From the NCBI GenBank assembly GCA_030015575.1, contig JASDDO010000026.1, positions 189,807,739-189,871,738 on the forward strand: a stretch of 64,000 bases of DNA. Reading direction: 5' to 3'. Positions 23,375 to 34,020 of the stretch are shown here, piece by piece. Origin of the DNA: Agapanthus africanus (taxonomy: Eukaryota; Streptophyta; Magnoliopsida; Asparagales; Amaryllidaceae). Below the pieces are notes generated by a model. It made no database searches and had not been told where the DNA came from. It was given only the letters and a program-made list of their open reading frames with translations. The position numbers and the translations under genes are program-made. Numbering within the stretch: position 1 is the first letter of the stretch; each line of letters begins with the position of its first letter.

Positions 23375-23782
23375 GTGACCATAAGTGTAATATGTGATAT
23401 CGCCGGTTTCGTTGCTATATGTCAACGACAATTGGAATGGACATATTTACTTACGTTGTTGACATGTGATGTTATGTGTTGCTGGATATGTTATATTGGA
23501 TCGTCGTGTTTGAATAGCCGGGGGTTTTTATGTGAGATGAGTGTTTTTCATTTTCATTCATGTAAAAACTTGTATGTAATATTCTTTTATTGGGGCACTT
23601 CCAGGTTGCGGAAGATGTCACCTTTTGTATATTATTTACTTTTCCGCACTAGGATAGACCCAAGGAGGGGAGCACAAGTAACCGGGTTCTGGAGTCCAGT
23701 GGGAGACCAACTCGAGGAGTCGAGTCCGGGTCTCCTAACTCTAGAATTGGTAGGGTTGCTTGCCGCTCTCGTAGGGGTCTAG
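23375..23782 (+). other. 135-codon hydrophobic ORF in Copia-B leader, doubtful
   Basis: An open frame rich in Cys, Leu, Ile and Tyr runs through the leader. The same reading frame exists in Copia-C but is split (39135-38902 and 38895-38491, minus strand) by a length change, and in Copia-D it is closed by stops. Its end overlaps the GGAGACC hairpin, so conservation is explained by the structured leader. I see no family match. Confidence 0.15.
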
Positions 23783-24201
23783 GGGTGTGGGTTTGGCTAT
23801 TCATTACGACCGTGGAATCCGTGTTTTATACTGGCTCGTATTGAAAACACGGACGTCCTAGTATATCCAATATTTCATATGTTTCTTCTGCTGCGATATC
23901 TGTGATGTGATCATGTGATGTTCTGTGATGGATACTTTATATAGTATATATGATATATTATATAGACGTTACTTATGTTTTACACCCGCGCTAGCCCTGC
24001 CCCGCTCTGCCGTTAGTTACCTAACCTAACGGTGCACGAGGGGACATCGAGGCGAATGCGGATGGCATAAGTGTACGTCGTATTTATCTGTGATGTTTAG
24101 GTACCTAAATGATGGGACTTCATTAATGAGATTAATGAAATAAAAGAAACCTAAGATGTTGTAGAATCGAATTTCAAAATAAAAACAGGTAGCTACAGTT
24201 C

Positions 24202-24446
24202 TTGCTTTGCATAGCGGTATATGTGATATATCCTGCACCTTATTCGATGAGGAAAGGACCGGGATCCCTTCACCGGGAGTGACTCCTTTAGCAATAACTG
24301 GCAGATGCTACACACTCGGTTTGTCTTTTGATTGCTTTTTAAGAGTTTTTGCTTTGCACAGTGATATATATGATATATCCCGCACCTCATTCGACAAGGA
24401 AAGGACCGACGATCCCTTCACCGGGAGTGACTCCTTTAGCAAAACT
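24202..24446 (+). repeat. Duplicated CACCGGGAGTGAC module, Copia-B
   Basis: Two units of about 98 bases (24202-24300 and 24349-24446) run from TTGCTTTGCA through GATATATCC, a GAGGAAAGGACCG-like word and CTTCACCGGGAGTGAC to TTTAGCAA, with a 147-base period. The same pair occurs in Copia-C and D. Copia-A has one copy. Confidence 0.88.
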
Positions 24447-24589
24447 AGAAAAGCCTCAAAAACACTCCATTTTAAAATCATTTGATTCTACAACGATATA
24501 AAGTTCATTACGCAAAAGGTTTTCTTAAAAACCTGACGTAGCCCTCCGTCATTTCAGATAAGTCCTAGTTAGTATTCATGCTGCGTTTG

Positions 24590-24776
24590 TTGACTCAGTC
24601 AAGGCGTAGTGTGCGGTAGCTAATTAGTGCTTATCTGCAAAGCATATGATGCGATTGGATTAGGGTAGTCGTGCGGCCTTGTTGACTCAGTCAAGGGTCG
24701 TGCGGGTGGGTTTAATTCAATCGAGAAATGACGGGTTGAACTTTACTTGTAGTCTATGATTTGTTGACTCAGTCAA
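24590..24776 (+). repeat. Three copies of palindrome TTGACTCAGTCAA, Copia-B
   Basis: Exact copies lie at 24590-24602, 24682-24694 and 24764-24776. Each is a perfect inverted repeat TTGACT-C-AGTCAA. They are followed by GGCGTAGTGTGCGG, GGGTCGTGCGGG and GGTCATAG respectively, as in Copia-C and D. Confidence 0.93.
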
Positions 24777-25195
24777 GGTCATAGATCGCTTGGGGCAAAA
24801 TATTATCGGGAATTTCAAGTGTTGAAATTTGCAATGAGATTGCATACCTTCTATGAGATAGTTGGATCCCGATACCCGCTGCGAGTAATTGTTACTCCTG
24901 GGAGAGTTTTATACATTACAATTAGCCGATCAAGTAGGTGTCTAGAAAGGTGTTAACGAGGTTACGCCTCTGGAAAAACGAGGTTTACATTAATTAGGTT
25001 CGTGCGAAAGCACGGGGGACCTCCCTCAAAGTACCGACACTGGCCTGGCTGAAAGATTGGCGAACTTGTAGTGTGTAATTAATCCCGGCTAGTCTTTCCT
25101 TTTAGGGTTTGAAGGAAGATTTGATAAAAAGCAGTGGGAGCCATCCTGATTAGATAAAATAATAACCAATCTATTCTTAAAAGAGCGCACGCTGA

Positions 25196-25219
25196 GTGTT
25201 TTCTTCTCTCTCTCTCCAG
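25196..25219 (+). promoter_or_regulatory. Splice-acceptor-like tract before pol, Copia-B
   Basis: GTTTTCTTCTCTCTCTCTCC followed by AG/GTAGCGACC is a near-ideal plant 3' splice site. The protease region starts about 50 bases later. Confidence 0.6.
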
Positions 25220-28020
25220 GTAGCGACCATATCACGCCTTAATCAAGATAATAATACGGATATTTGACCGAACCCGCTTATTATTCTGAGCTGGGGAACG
25301 TTGGTCCCGCTCCAACTTATAATTGTTATAAGACAGAGCAGGAAATTGGGGAATACCAGATTTCCCGTGCCGCCCAAACGAAGAGAGTGCATGTTGATGC
25401 ATCATCTTCGGGTGTGTTCATTACAAAGAACTGTTTCTCTATATCCTCTACGTCCTGGGTATGTGATACCAGATCAGGATCCCAGATATGTAATCTGTTA
25501 CATAGGGCTACTGCTAGGTAGAGAACTGAGAACGGGTGATATGTTTCATTAGGCAGAAAACGGGGCAAGTGTTGCAGCCAAGTCTGTTGGTCACTGTCAC
25601 CCTGTATTCCAAATACATTGATTCTGAAAAAATGTTATTAGATACCGAACCTGATATGCAAAATCATATCTGTCTCTTTATTAGTAAAGAAACGATAAAA
25701 TTTTGTATTGTTGGATAATGTTTTGAACATTTCCTATATCAAAAGTTGATCGGATCAGGCACGTTATCTAAAAGCATTTGATGTTCTAAATCAAACTACA
25801 GTTCTTTAGTATACGAAACACACACAAGAGGAAGAGTTCAGAAATGAACGAATCCTTCTTGAGGCATTGTAGACTAGGTCATATCAATGTGACCCGACTA
25901 GCTGAAGTTACATGAAGATGCATATTTAAATCAGTTTGAATCTACATCTTGTGAAACTTGCCAGTCATGTCACAAAGATACGATGACCATAGCCCTGTTT
26001 ATTGGAAACAGAGAATGAGTTAGTGAACTCTTGGGATGATACATGTTGATGTATGTAAGGTCCCCTGTCTACACTTGCCAAGACCGGTTCTTTATACTTC
26101 ATTACATTCTCTGATGATCTTTCAAGATTCAGACCTATGTTCCTGTTGAAACACAAGTCCGAACCTTTTGAGATATTCACAGAATATAAGTTAAAAGTAG
26201 AGAACCAATACGGGTATAAGTACTATGTCCTTTGATGAGATCAAGGAGGAGAATACTTGAGCACGGAATTCCTGGACTATGCTAAAGGAGAATGAAATTC
26301 TCTCTCAGCATTACTCCTCCGTATACACCATAGCACGATGGTATATCGGGACGGAGCAATCACACCCTATATGATAAGGTGTGCTCTATGATGAGTACTA
26401 CTGAGTTGCCTATTTCCGTTTGGGAGTTATGCACTTGAGAAGCTGCATACCTATTGAATAGGGTTCGAATCAAATCAGTTGCCTACCACTTCATATGTGA
26501 TATGGAAAGGGAAGAGCCCATATCTTAAGTTGGTTAAGATTTGGGGTTGTCCGGGCTATGTCTGAAAAGCAAAATCCGGACAAGCTCTAGGCAAGGTCTG
26601 TTATGTAGAACTGGAAAGGTTCCAGCTATACAAAACTGCAGCTGATGATTTGACAGAACCAAAGGATTCAATAGTTACCAACGAACCTCAGCCTCTCCGC
26701 CGATCTAGTAGGGTTCCTCACCCACTTGAGAGCTACTTCGGTTTCTCTATGACAGTGGGAGCGAGGATTGCATCATGAGATGATGACCCAACTAGTTTCG
26801 AACTGGCCATCAGGAGTGGGACTCTATAAGAATGGCTGGATGCTTAGCGATCTGAGATCGAATCCATGTACACCAACAAAGTATGGACTTTGATTGCTAT
26901 ATCTGAAGGGTTAAATTCCCATCAGGAGCAAGTATATCTTGAGAAGATTACTTGGTGTAGATGAAAAAGTTGAGACTTTCAAAGCTAGACTTGTTAAAGG
27001 CTTTCGTCATTGACCAGGCGTGGATAATGATGAAACCTTTTTCCAGTATCTATGCTTAAGTCCATCCAGATTCTACTTGCCACGGATACATACCATGACT
27101 ACGATATCTGGTGGTTGGGTGTCATGACAGCTTTTCTAAATGATGTTTTAGAAGAGAGAGTCTATAAGTACACAGCCAGAGGGCCTCGTAGATAGTGGGA
27201 GCAGCGGATACGTGTGCAAGATGCTTTATAGGATAAAGCAGGCATCGCGGAGTTGGAACATCTATTTTGATGGATTAGTCAAAGAAGTTGACATCATCAA
27301 AATGGTAGATGAACCTTGTATAAACAAAAAGGTAGTAGGGAGTATGGTGACGATCCTCGTAGAGTACGTGGATGACATACTCTTGATAGGGAAGGAGTTT
27401 CCTATGCTACGCTCGATCAATCTCCGCTTATCACAAGGATTCTCCATATAGGATCAAAGTGATACCTCCTAAATCCTGGGTTTTGGATCTATGAGATAGA
27501 TCTAAATGGATGTTAGGATTCTCACTAGTTGCAGTGAGAAGGTATCAATCGACCCTGGGGAGAATCACTGGAATGGTTCCAGAGTGATAAAGACGACTGA
27601 ATGTCATTCAAAGGCATTGTCTTTACCCTCAGTGGAGGGACGGTATGCTGGAAAAGTTCAAAGCTAGATACCGTGGCATACTAGACGATAAAGGCTGGAT
27701 ACATCGCTACTTAAGATGCTACCAAAGAGGCAGTCTGGGTGTATATTGGTTCATGAGATGAACTACGTTCCAACCATTGTGAGACAATGGAGTTGTGGCT
27801 TATGCCAAGGAACGCCGGTCCCATCAGTGATCCAGACATATTCTAAGGCAGTGTCACCTGATCATGGAGATGGTTGATCTTCAGGGTGATCGAGATTTGG
27901 AGAGTAGACTCAGAGGACAAACACAGCGGATCCACTCACAAAGGCCTGTTCCCAGAGAGAGATTTTTATGGGATGGTTGAGTATGAGATACTACAACCAC
28001 TGCTATCAGATGTCCCTAGT
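25220..28020 (+). pseudogene. Copia-B pol, heavily mutated
   Basis: The order protease, GAG-pre-integrase, integrase, RT and RNase H can be followed by comparison with Copia-C. The protease motif at 25465-25482 reads DTRSGS where Copia-C has DTGSGS, which removes the catalytic-loop Gly. GAG-pre-integrase starts near 25842. Integrase and the linker are shattered into short frames up to about 26760. In RT, a TGA at 27011-27013 falls at the same codon as in Copia-D. YVDD is intact at 27365-27376 in a 79-codon open piece (27212-27451). RNase H is broken. No autonomous product is possible. Confidence 0.9.
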
Positions 28021-28022
28021 GC

Positions 28023-28033
28023 AAGTGGGAGAT
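28023..28033 (+). promoter_or_regulatory. Copia-B polypurine tract
   Basis: AAGTGGGAGAT abuts the 3' LTR. Confidence 0.9.
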
Positions 28034-30245
28034 TGTTAGTTATATGTATGCCCTAGAGGCCATTACTATACATAGGATGTATATTGTAGTGGATGCTTGG
28101 ACATATATAGGGAGGACTTTCTTGCTCGACATGATAGTATACTATCTGGTTACTCTTTTCCTTAACGTGTATACTGATTGTCTCTCTGTTACATGTTGGT
28201 AAAGCCCTTAGGATGTGTACTTGACTACCTGGACTATGATGCGGATCATACTAGTAGGGACATGGTAGTCCATAAGTACATCCTTCAAGGTCCCTAGTCG
28301 TGGGTGTATCGAGACGGGGCATCGATATACCAGAGTAGACTAGCGTATACCTTCTCGACCCATACAGATGGGCGATGGATGATCCCATATCCATTGGTGT
28401 TTGACATCAGAGATGATATACGGGTGCTCAGTGGAGACTGGGTACACTGGACGGACTCGCCGAGAACTCCCAGATGGTATTATACCATACGTCAGATGGC
28501 AGTTCTCTGGTGACACTGGTACAGAGTAGTCTGTTGACCCGAGATCGTCATAGAGTCTTGTGTGGTTCCCACTGTGCTTTGATTTCCATCTTACCACGTC
28601 CAAGAGGGCATGCAAAACGGTGGTTTTTGGGTACAGTCCCGAATCACATGGAGGCAATGAACGATAGGAGGGGATTCGTCTCTCCCGGTATAGGGAGTTG
28701 ATGTTGCGCTGTGTTCGCTTGGCTATAACAGGAAATCCCTGGCCAGGGTTGCTGAGATTTACTGGTAAGTGTTACCAGTAGTTTCTCGAATTGTTATAGA
28801 CCTCATATCGACACGACTTATCAAGCTATTGGGGTCTGACGTTTACCACCCCTAGGCGAGATATGCGACATATCAGACGATCAGACCGGACTGTACGGTA
28901 AGTGTTACTGGTTGGATTCACAGGAGTATGAGCGGGCTTGCTCGTCGATCTTCTGATCGCTCAATACCCGGATGGCCGTTACGTTTAGCAGACCGCTTGC
29001 GGCTTGTGGGTGTTTGATATGATCATCACCTGCTGCCGGCGTATTGACGAGTCTTTAGAGTCCTACACAGAGGTTTCCTGGCTCAAGCGAAACGAAATAG
29101 GAGCGCATATGAGATATGTGCGGGACCGAGAATAATGCGTGTATGTGATACCGTATTCTATTCTCGCGATGATTGTATCGAATGGTTGTATGCGATATAA
29201 CCTAGTTATCGATTCAAGCATTGATTCGATAAACCGATACATAGGATACTAGTCGGTTATATGCGATATGACCGGACCGTTAAATCAAGTGTTGATTTAA
29301 TGATTTAATGTATAATTATATATTTGATATATTACTTTGCATTAACTAGTATCGGTTCACTTTAAATGGATTTTCTCGCTCGGATGTGCACATTGTATAT
29401 GTGATATACTTTTTGTGCACTTGATTGTATCATGTTTGATGATACATGCTCTCTAGGGTTTGTGTAAAGATTAAACCATGGTTGTGTAATGGTTAGGGTT
29501 TTCTTTTTCATTTATTTATTTATTTCATTTATTTTATTTTGGAAAAGAAATGGCAAAAGAAAAGAAAATGGTTGCTAGTTTTGTTTTACATTGAAAGTTC
29601 ATGAAGCTTTGACTAAGTGACCATTTTGTCTTCATGCTTAACCCTAACCATTCCATTTAACCATGATTTATTCTCTACACTTGACCATGGTTGCAACATG
29701 ATAAGTATTCAATTTATTTTCTATTTTGAATGAACTTATCATAACATTTTTCATCTTCTTCTTCTTCATCTTCTTCATTGAAGAAAACCTTTCTTCATCA
29801 ATGGTGATTGATGAAAAAGAGTGAGAAATCCAATTCTAACGTCTACCCACTTCCTATTTCTTCATCCTCTACCTCTTGCCAAGTAGTAGAGTGTGTTTTC
29901 TTCACAAGTTTCATGACTTGGTGAAGTTGGAGCTTGATCTAGCGATGCCTCGACGTAGATCATCTTCGGCATCATCGTCGATGACCTAGCCCGCTTTTTC
30001 TCCGATGAAGCCCAAGATCCATTTTGTACAGCGAGGAGACATCATCACGGAGCTATGGAGGTGGAGCACCGGATCTACAAAGGTTGTATTTTCGTTACAC
30101 TTTAGTTAAGTTGTTAACTAGCTCGTTGTTTCGCCTAGACTTCTAGTTAACGATCCGTAGTCTAGGGTTTCTCGGCACCGTAAAATTTGAAATTGGCATG
30201 GTTGATGCCTTGTGAGACCTCCTTAGTGTGCCTAGGAACCCTACA
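28034..30245 (+). repeat. Copia-B 3' LTR
   Basis: This is a direct repeat of 19857-22079, ending CCCTACA and followed by the target duplicate TCTAC. Confidence 0.95.
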
Positions 30246-31787
30246 TCTACAGTATGATGGAGCTACGAAATACGCGATTTCGAGTCCGTGCGAGAGACTT
30301 CGGATAGACCGTGGCCGAGAACAGTTACAGTGTGTAGATAGCACGGTGTGACGTCATAGTGGATGACGATAAGACAAGCGAAACCAGAGGTCCGTGCGAG
30401 ACGCTGACGAGCTGTCATTACCTTCCGTCGAGGCTAGAAACCTGATTTACTTACAGAAGCATTGGGATACGGGCAGTTTTCGAGAAGATGCGACGCGGAG
30501 GACCCAGATGACCGGAAAAGAGAAAGGATTATTTAAGAATACCGGCCTCCGTACAGTTTGGCATAGACGAGATCGGAAGAGACCTTGAGCAGGATTCCTT
30601 CCAAGACACAGCTGCAAGGATATTTGCACCCAAGATCAGATGTGATGCACACTCAAGGAGCCATAGGCCGAAGCCAGTGACATGCTGCTTTACGAGTGGT
30701 CGTCAGGATTGACTGAGGAATGGCCAGAGGAGTGCCAGAACGGAATCGTCCCCGTTAGCACACCTGACAGGGCCGATGAGCCGACGGACTGAGAGATTGG
30801 TAATTCACAGTGAAGACCCTGACCCAGGAGTGGTCATGTTACGCACACCAGCAGGCCAGAGTTCAGAATCATCGACGAGACGTCCTACGAGTGACCGCGA
30901 CAGTTGGCCAGAGATTCTTAGAGGATGTGTTTGAGCGAAATTATTCCGCCATATTTGATTTCGATGTTTTGGGTGATTTATTCGCATGATTTGATTTTGA
31001 TGATTGAGGACTTGCGATTTTTGCACAGTTGTTACACTTGGTATCGATTTCGTGCCTTGGTTTCACATATTTGTGATTTATGGGATTTGGACATTTGAGT
31101 TGATTTTGTGCGTATGCACGCACACGATTTGGTTCCTGCACTCTGTATAGTTTATATATGCTTGCAGTGCAGTGACATGTATTTTGTACACTTGGATGCA
31201 CTGGATTTCGATTTCGTGGGTGATGCTCGACATTGTTTTGTGCACTTAATGCACCTGATTGGATTTTACGCGTGTTCAACACTTGATATTGGATTTCATG
31301 ATTTCATGCATGATGGATGCACCGGATTTGGATTTTTAGCGCATGTTGGACGCCTGTTATGAGATGCGATTTGGTGCACACCAGATGCACTAAATCGGGA
31401 TTTTCGTGCATGTCAAATGCACCTGATTTTGCGGTCAGGCATACACGTTGCCTATGACCGATGCTGTGTGCACAACCGTTGCACCTTGATGTCATTTTTG
31501 TGCACCTGCTTGGCACATGTATGGATTTTTATTTCCGTGCGCACCGGACGCACAGGGTTTTCATATGCATTTTTGGGGATTGATTTCTGTGGAGCAGTAC
31601 ATTTTTATGATATTGCAATTGATTTTCATACTGAGCAGGACTAATCAGAGGACAGTGCCTGGATATATTTTGCATGCATTGACAGTTTTCAAAGGGATTT
31701 CCAAAAGCGAGCTATAGTCTCATTATTTACATACGTGTCTGATATGACACGAAACGTTTAAAACAGGAAACCCTTCTATGTCATTTT
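30246..31787 (+). other. LARD-K interior, middle piece
   Basis: Non-coding interior of LARD-K lies between the two copia insertions. The first 700 bases show no recognisable protein. From about 30950 to 31640 the sequence is a loose repeat of TGCAC-type words with GATTTGGATTTT-like spacers (for example 31193, 31247, 31315, 31383, 31417, 31465, 31548), irregularly 34 to 80 bases apart. ORFs of up to 113 codons here run through the repeat on both strands and are not conserved elsewhere. Confidence 0.6.
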
Positions 31788-34006
31788 TGAAAGGTTCCTA
31801 GGCACCCTATAATGGTCTCACAAGGCATCGAACATGCCAATTTAAAAAAAAATGGTGCCGAGAAACCCTAGACTACGAATCGTTGCTAGAAATCTAGGCG
31901 AAAAGTAAACTAGTTAACACTTAACTACAAGGATATGGAAATTACAACCTTTGAAGATCCGGATATCCACCTCCACGGCTCCGCAACGAAGTCTCCTCGC
32001 TGTCCATGTCGAACCCCGGGCTCTAGCGCCGGCTTCATCGGAGAATGAACGGGCTTGGTCATCGACGACGATGCCGAAGATGATCTACGTCGAGGCATCG
32101 CTAGATCAAGCTCCCTACTTCACAAAGTGATGAAACTTGTGAAGGAAACACACTCTACTACTTGGCAAGAGGTAGAGGATGAAGAAATAGGAGGTGGGTT
32201 CTCTTTAGAATTGGATTTCTCACTCTCAAGCTCAAGTTGCCATTGATGGCCTCAAGGTTTCAAACTTGAAGATGAAGAAGAAGATGAGCTAGAAAAATGA
32301 TAAGTGTTTTTAAAATGAAAAGAAAAAGGAATACTTATCATAATTCCAACTAGGGTTAAGTGTAGAGAATAGACCATGGTTAATGGATGGGTTAGGGTTA
32401 AGCATGATGACAAGAATGGTTAAGAAGTCAAAGCTTCATGAAGCTTCAACTAAAAGACAAAGAAAGCCACCATTCTTATCATAATCATTTCCAAATAAAC
32501 AAATAAATAAATAAATGGATATGCAAAACCCTAATTATCATATTAATCATGGTTTAATCCTATACACTTAACTAAATGATCAAGTATTATCAAACATGAT
32601 ACAAAAAAGTGCACAAAAGTATATCACATATACAATGTGCAATCCAAGTGAGAAAAATCCGTTTAAAGTGAACCAATACTAGTTAATGCAAAGTAATATA
32701 TCAAATATATAATTATACATTAAATCATTAAATCAACACTTGATTCAATGTTCCGGTCATGTCGCACATGACCGACTAGTATCCAATGTATCGGCTTATC
32801 GAATCGATCTTCGATTCGATAACTAGGTTATATCGAATATAACCATTCGATACATATATCGCGAGAATGGAATACGGTATCACATACACGCATTATTCTC
32901 GGTCCTGCACATATCTCATATGCGCTCCTATTTCGTTTCGCTTGAGCCAGGAAACATCTGTGTAGGACTCTAAAGACTCGTCAATACGCCGGTAGCAGAT
33001 GATGATCATATCAAACACCCACAAGCCGCAAGCGGTCTGCTAAACGTAACGGCCACCCGGGTATTGAGCGATCAGAAGATCGACGAGCTAGCCCGCTCAC
33101 ACTCCTGCGAATCCGACCAGTAACACTTACCGTACAGTCCGGTCTGTTCGTCTGATACGTCGCATATCAAGTCTAGGGGTGGTATACGTCAGACCCCAAT
33201 AACCGATAAGTCGTGCCGATGTGAGGCTCATAACGGGTCGAGAAACTACTGGTAACACTTACCAGGAAATCTCTGATCAGCCCTGGCCAGGGACTTCCCT
33301 GTTACGGCCAATCGAGCACAGCGAAACATCAACCCCCAATACCGGGAGAGACGAAACCCCTCCTATCGCTCATTGCCTCCATGTGACTCGGGACTGTACC
33401 TAAAAACCACCGTTTTGCACGCCCTCATGGACGTGGTAAGGTGGCGATCAAAGCACAGTGGGAATCACACAAGACTCTATGACGATCTCGGGTCTACAGA
33501 CTAACCTGTACAAGTGTCACCTGAGAACTGCCATCTGACGTGAGGTATAATACCATCTGGGAGTTCTCGGCGAGTCCGTCCAGTGTACCCAGTCTCCACT
33601 GAGCACCCGTACACCATCTCTGATGTCAAACACCAATGGATATGGGATCATCCATCGCCCATCTCATGGGTCGAGAAGCGTATCCGCTAGTCTACACTGG
33701 TATATCGATGCCCCGTCTCGATACACCCACGACTAGGGACCATGAAGGATGTACTTATAGACTACCATGTCCCCACTAGTATGATCTTCATCACAGTCCA
33801 GGTAGTCAAGTACATATCCTAAGGGCTTTACCAACATGTAACTATAAGACAGTATAAAGAGACTAGTGTACATGTTAAGATAAAGAGTAACCAGATAGCA
33901 TACTATCATATCGAGCAAGAAAGTCATCTCTATATATGTCCAAGCATCCAATATAATATACATCATCTGTACAATACTGGCCTCTAGGGCATACATACAA
34001 CTAACA
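31788..34006 (-). repeat. Copia-C 3' LTR
   Basis: This is a near-identical repeat of 40150-42367. In element orientation it begins TGTTAG at 34006 and ends CTTTCA at 31788. Confidence 0.95.
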
Positions 34007-34017
34007 ATCTCCCACTT
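34007..34017 (-). promoter_or_regulatory. Copia-C polypurine tract
   Basis: AAGTGGGAGAT on the minus strand abuts the 3' LTR. Confidence 0.9.
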
Positions 34018-34020
34018 GCA

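Larger units (their letters stand above)
22093..25219 (+). other. Structured gag-less leader of Copia-B
   Basis: Some 3.1 kb separates the primer site and pol, where gag would normally be. In order it holds a 15-bp GC hairpin (22276-22325), a second hairpin ACTGCCC/GGGCAGT (22666-22697), a two-part hairpin GGAGACC/GGTCTCC enclosing ACTCGA/TCGAGT (23702-23735), CCGTGTTTT/AAAACACGG (23819-23852) and CCGTTAG/CTAACGG (24010-24032). After these come the duplicated CACCGGGAGTGAC module (24202-24300 and 24349-24446), three palindromes (24590-24776) and an acceptor-like tract. The same order is kept in Copia-C, D and in part A. No gag domain or zinc knuckle is visible in any frame. Confidence 0.75.
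19857..30245 (+). mobile_element. Copia-B, complete defective Ty1/copia element
   Basis: LTRs of about 2.2 kb begin TGTTAG and end CCCTACA, with target duplicates TCTAC at 19852-19856 and 30246-30250. It has an intact tRNA-iMet primer site, a 3.1-kb structured leader with no gag, a broken pol, and a polypurine tract. It inserted in the interior of LARD-K on the same strand. LTR differences are very few, so the insertion is recent, yet pol has many stops and a dead protease motif. It is related to Copia-C, which sits in the same host element in the opposite orientation. Confidence 0.95.

Noticed and set aside
23375..23782. 135-codon ORF as the missing gag of Copia-B
   Set aside because: It has no gag core or zinc knuckle, it is split in Copia-C and closed in Copia-D, and it overlaps leader hairpins that explain the conservation.
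24590..24776. Palindrome triplet as a CRISPR array or satellite
   Set aside because: There are only three short copies about 90 bases apart with conserved, non-unique spacers inside a retrotransposon leader.
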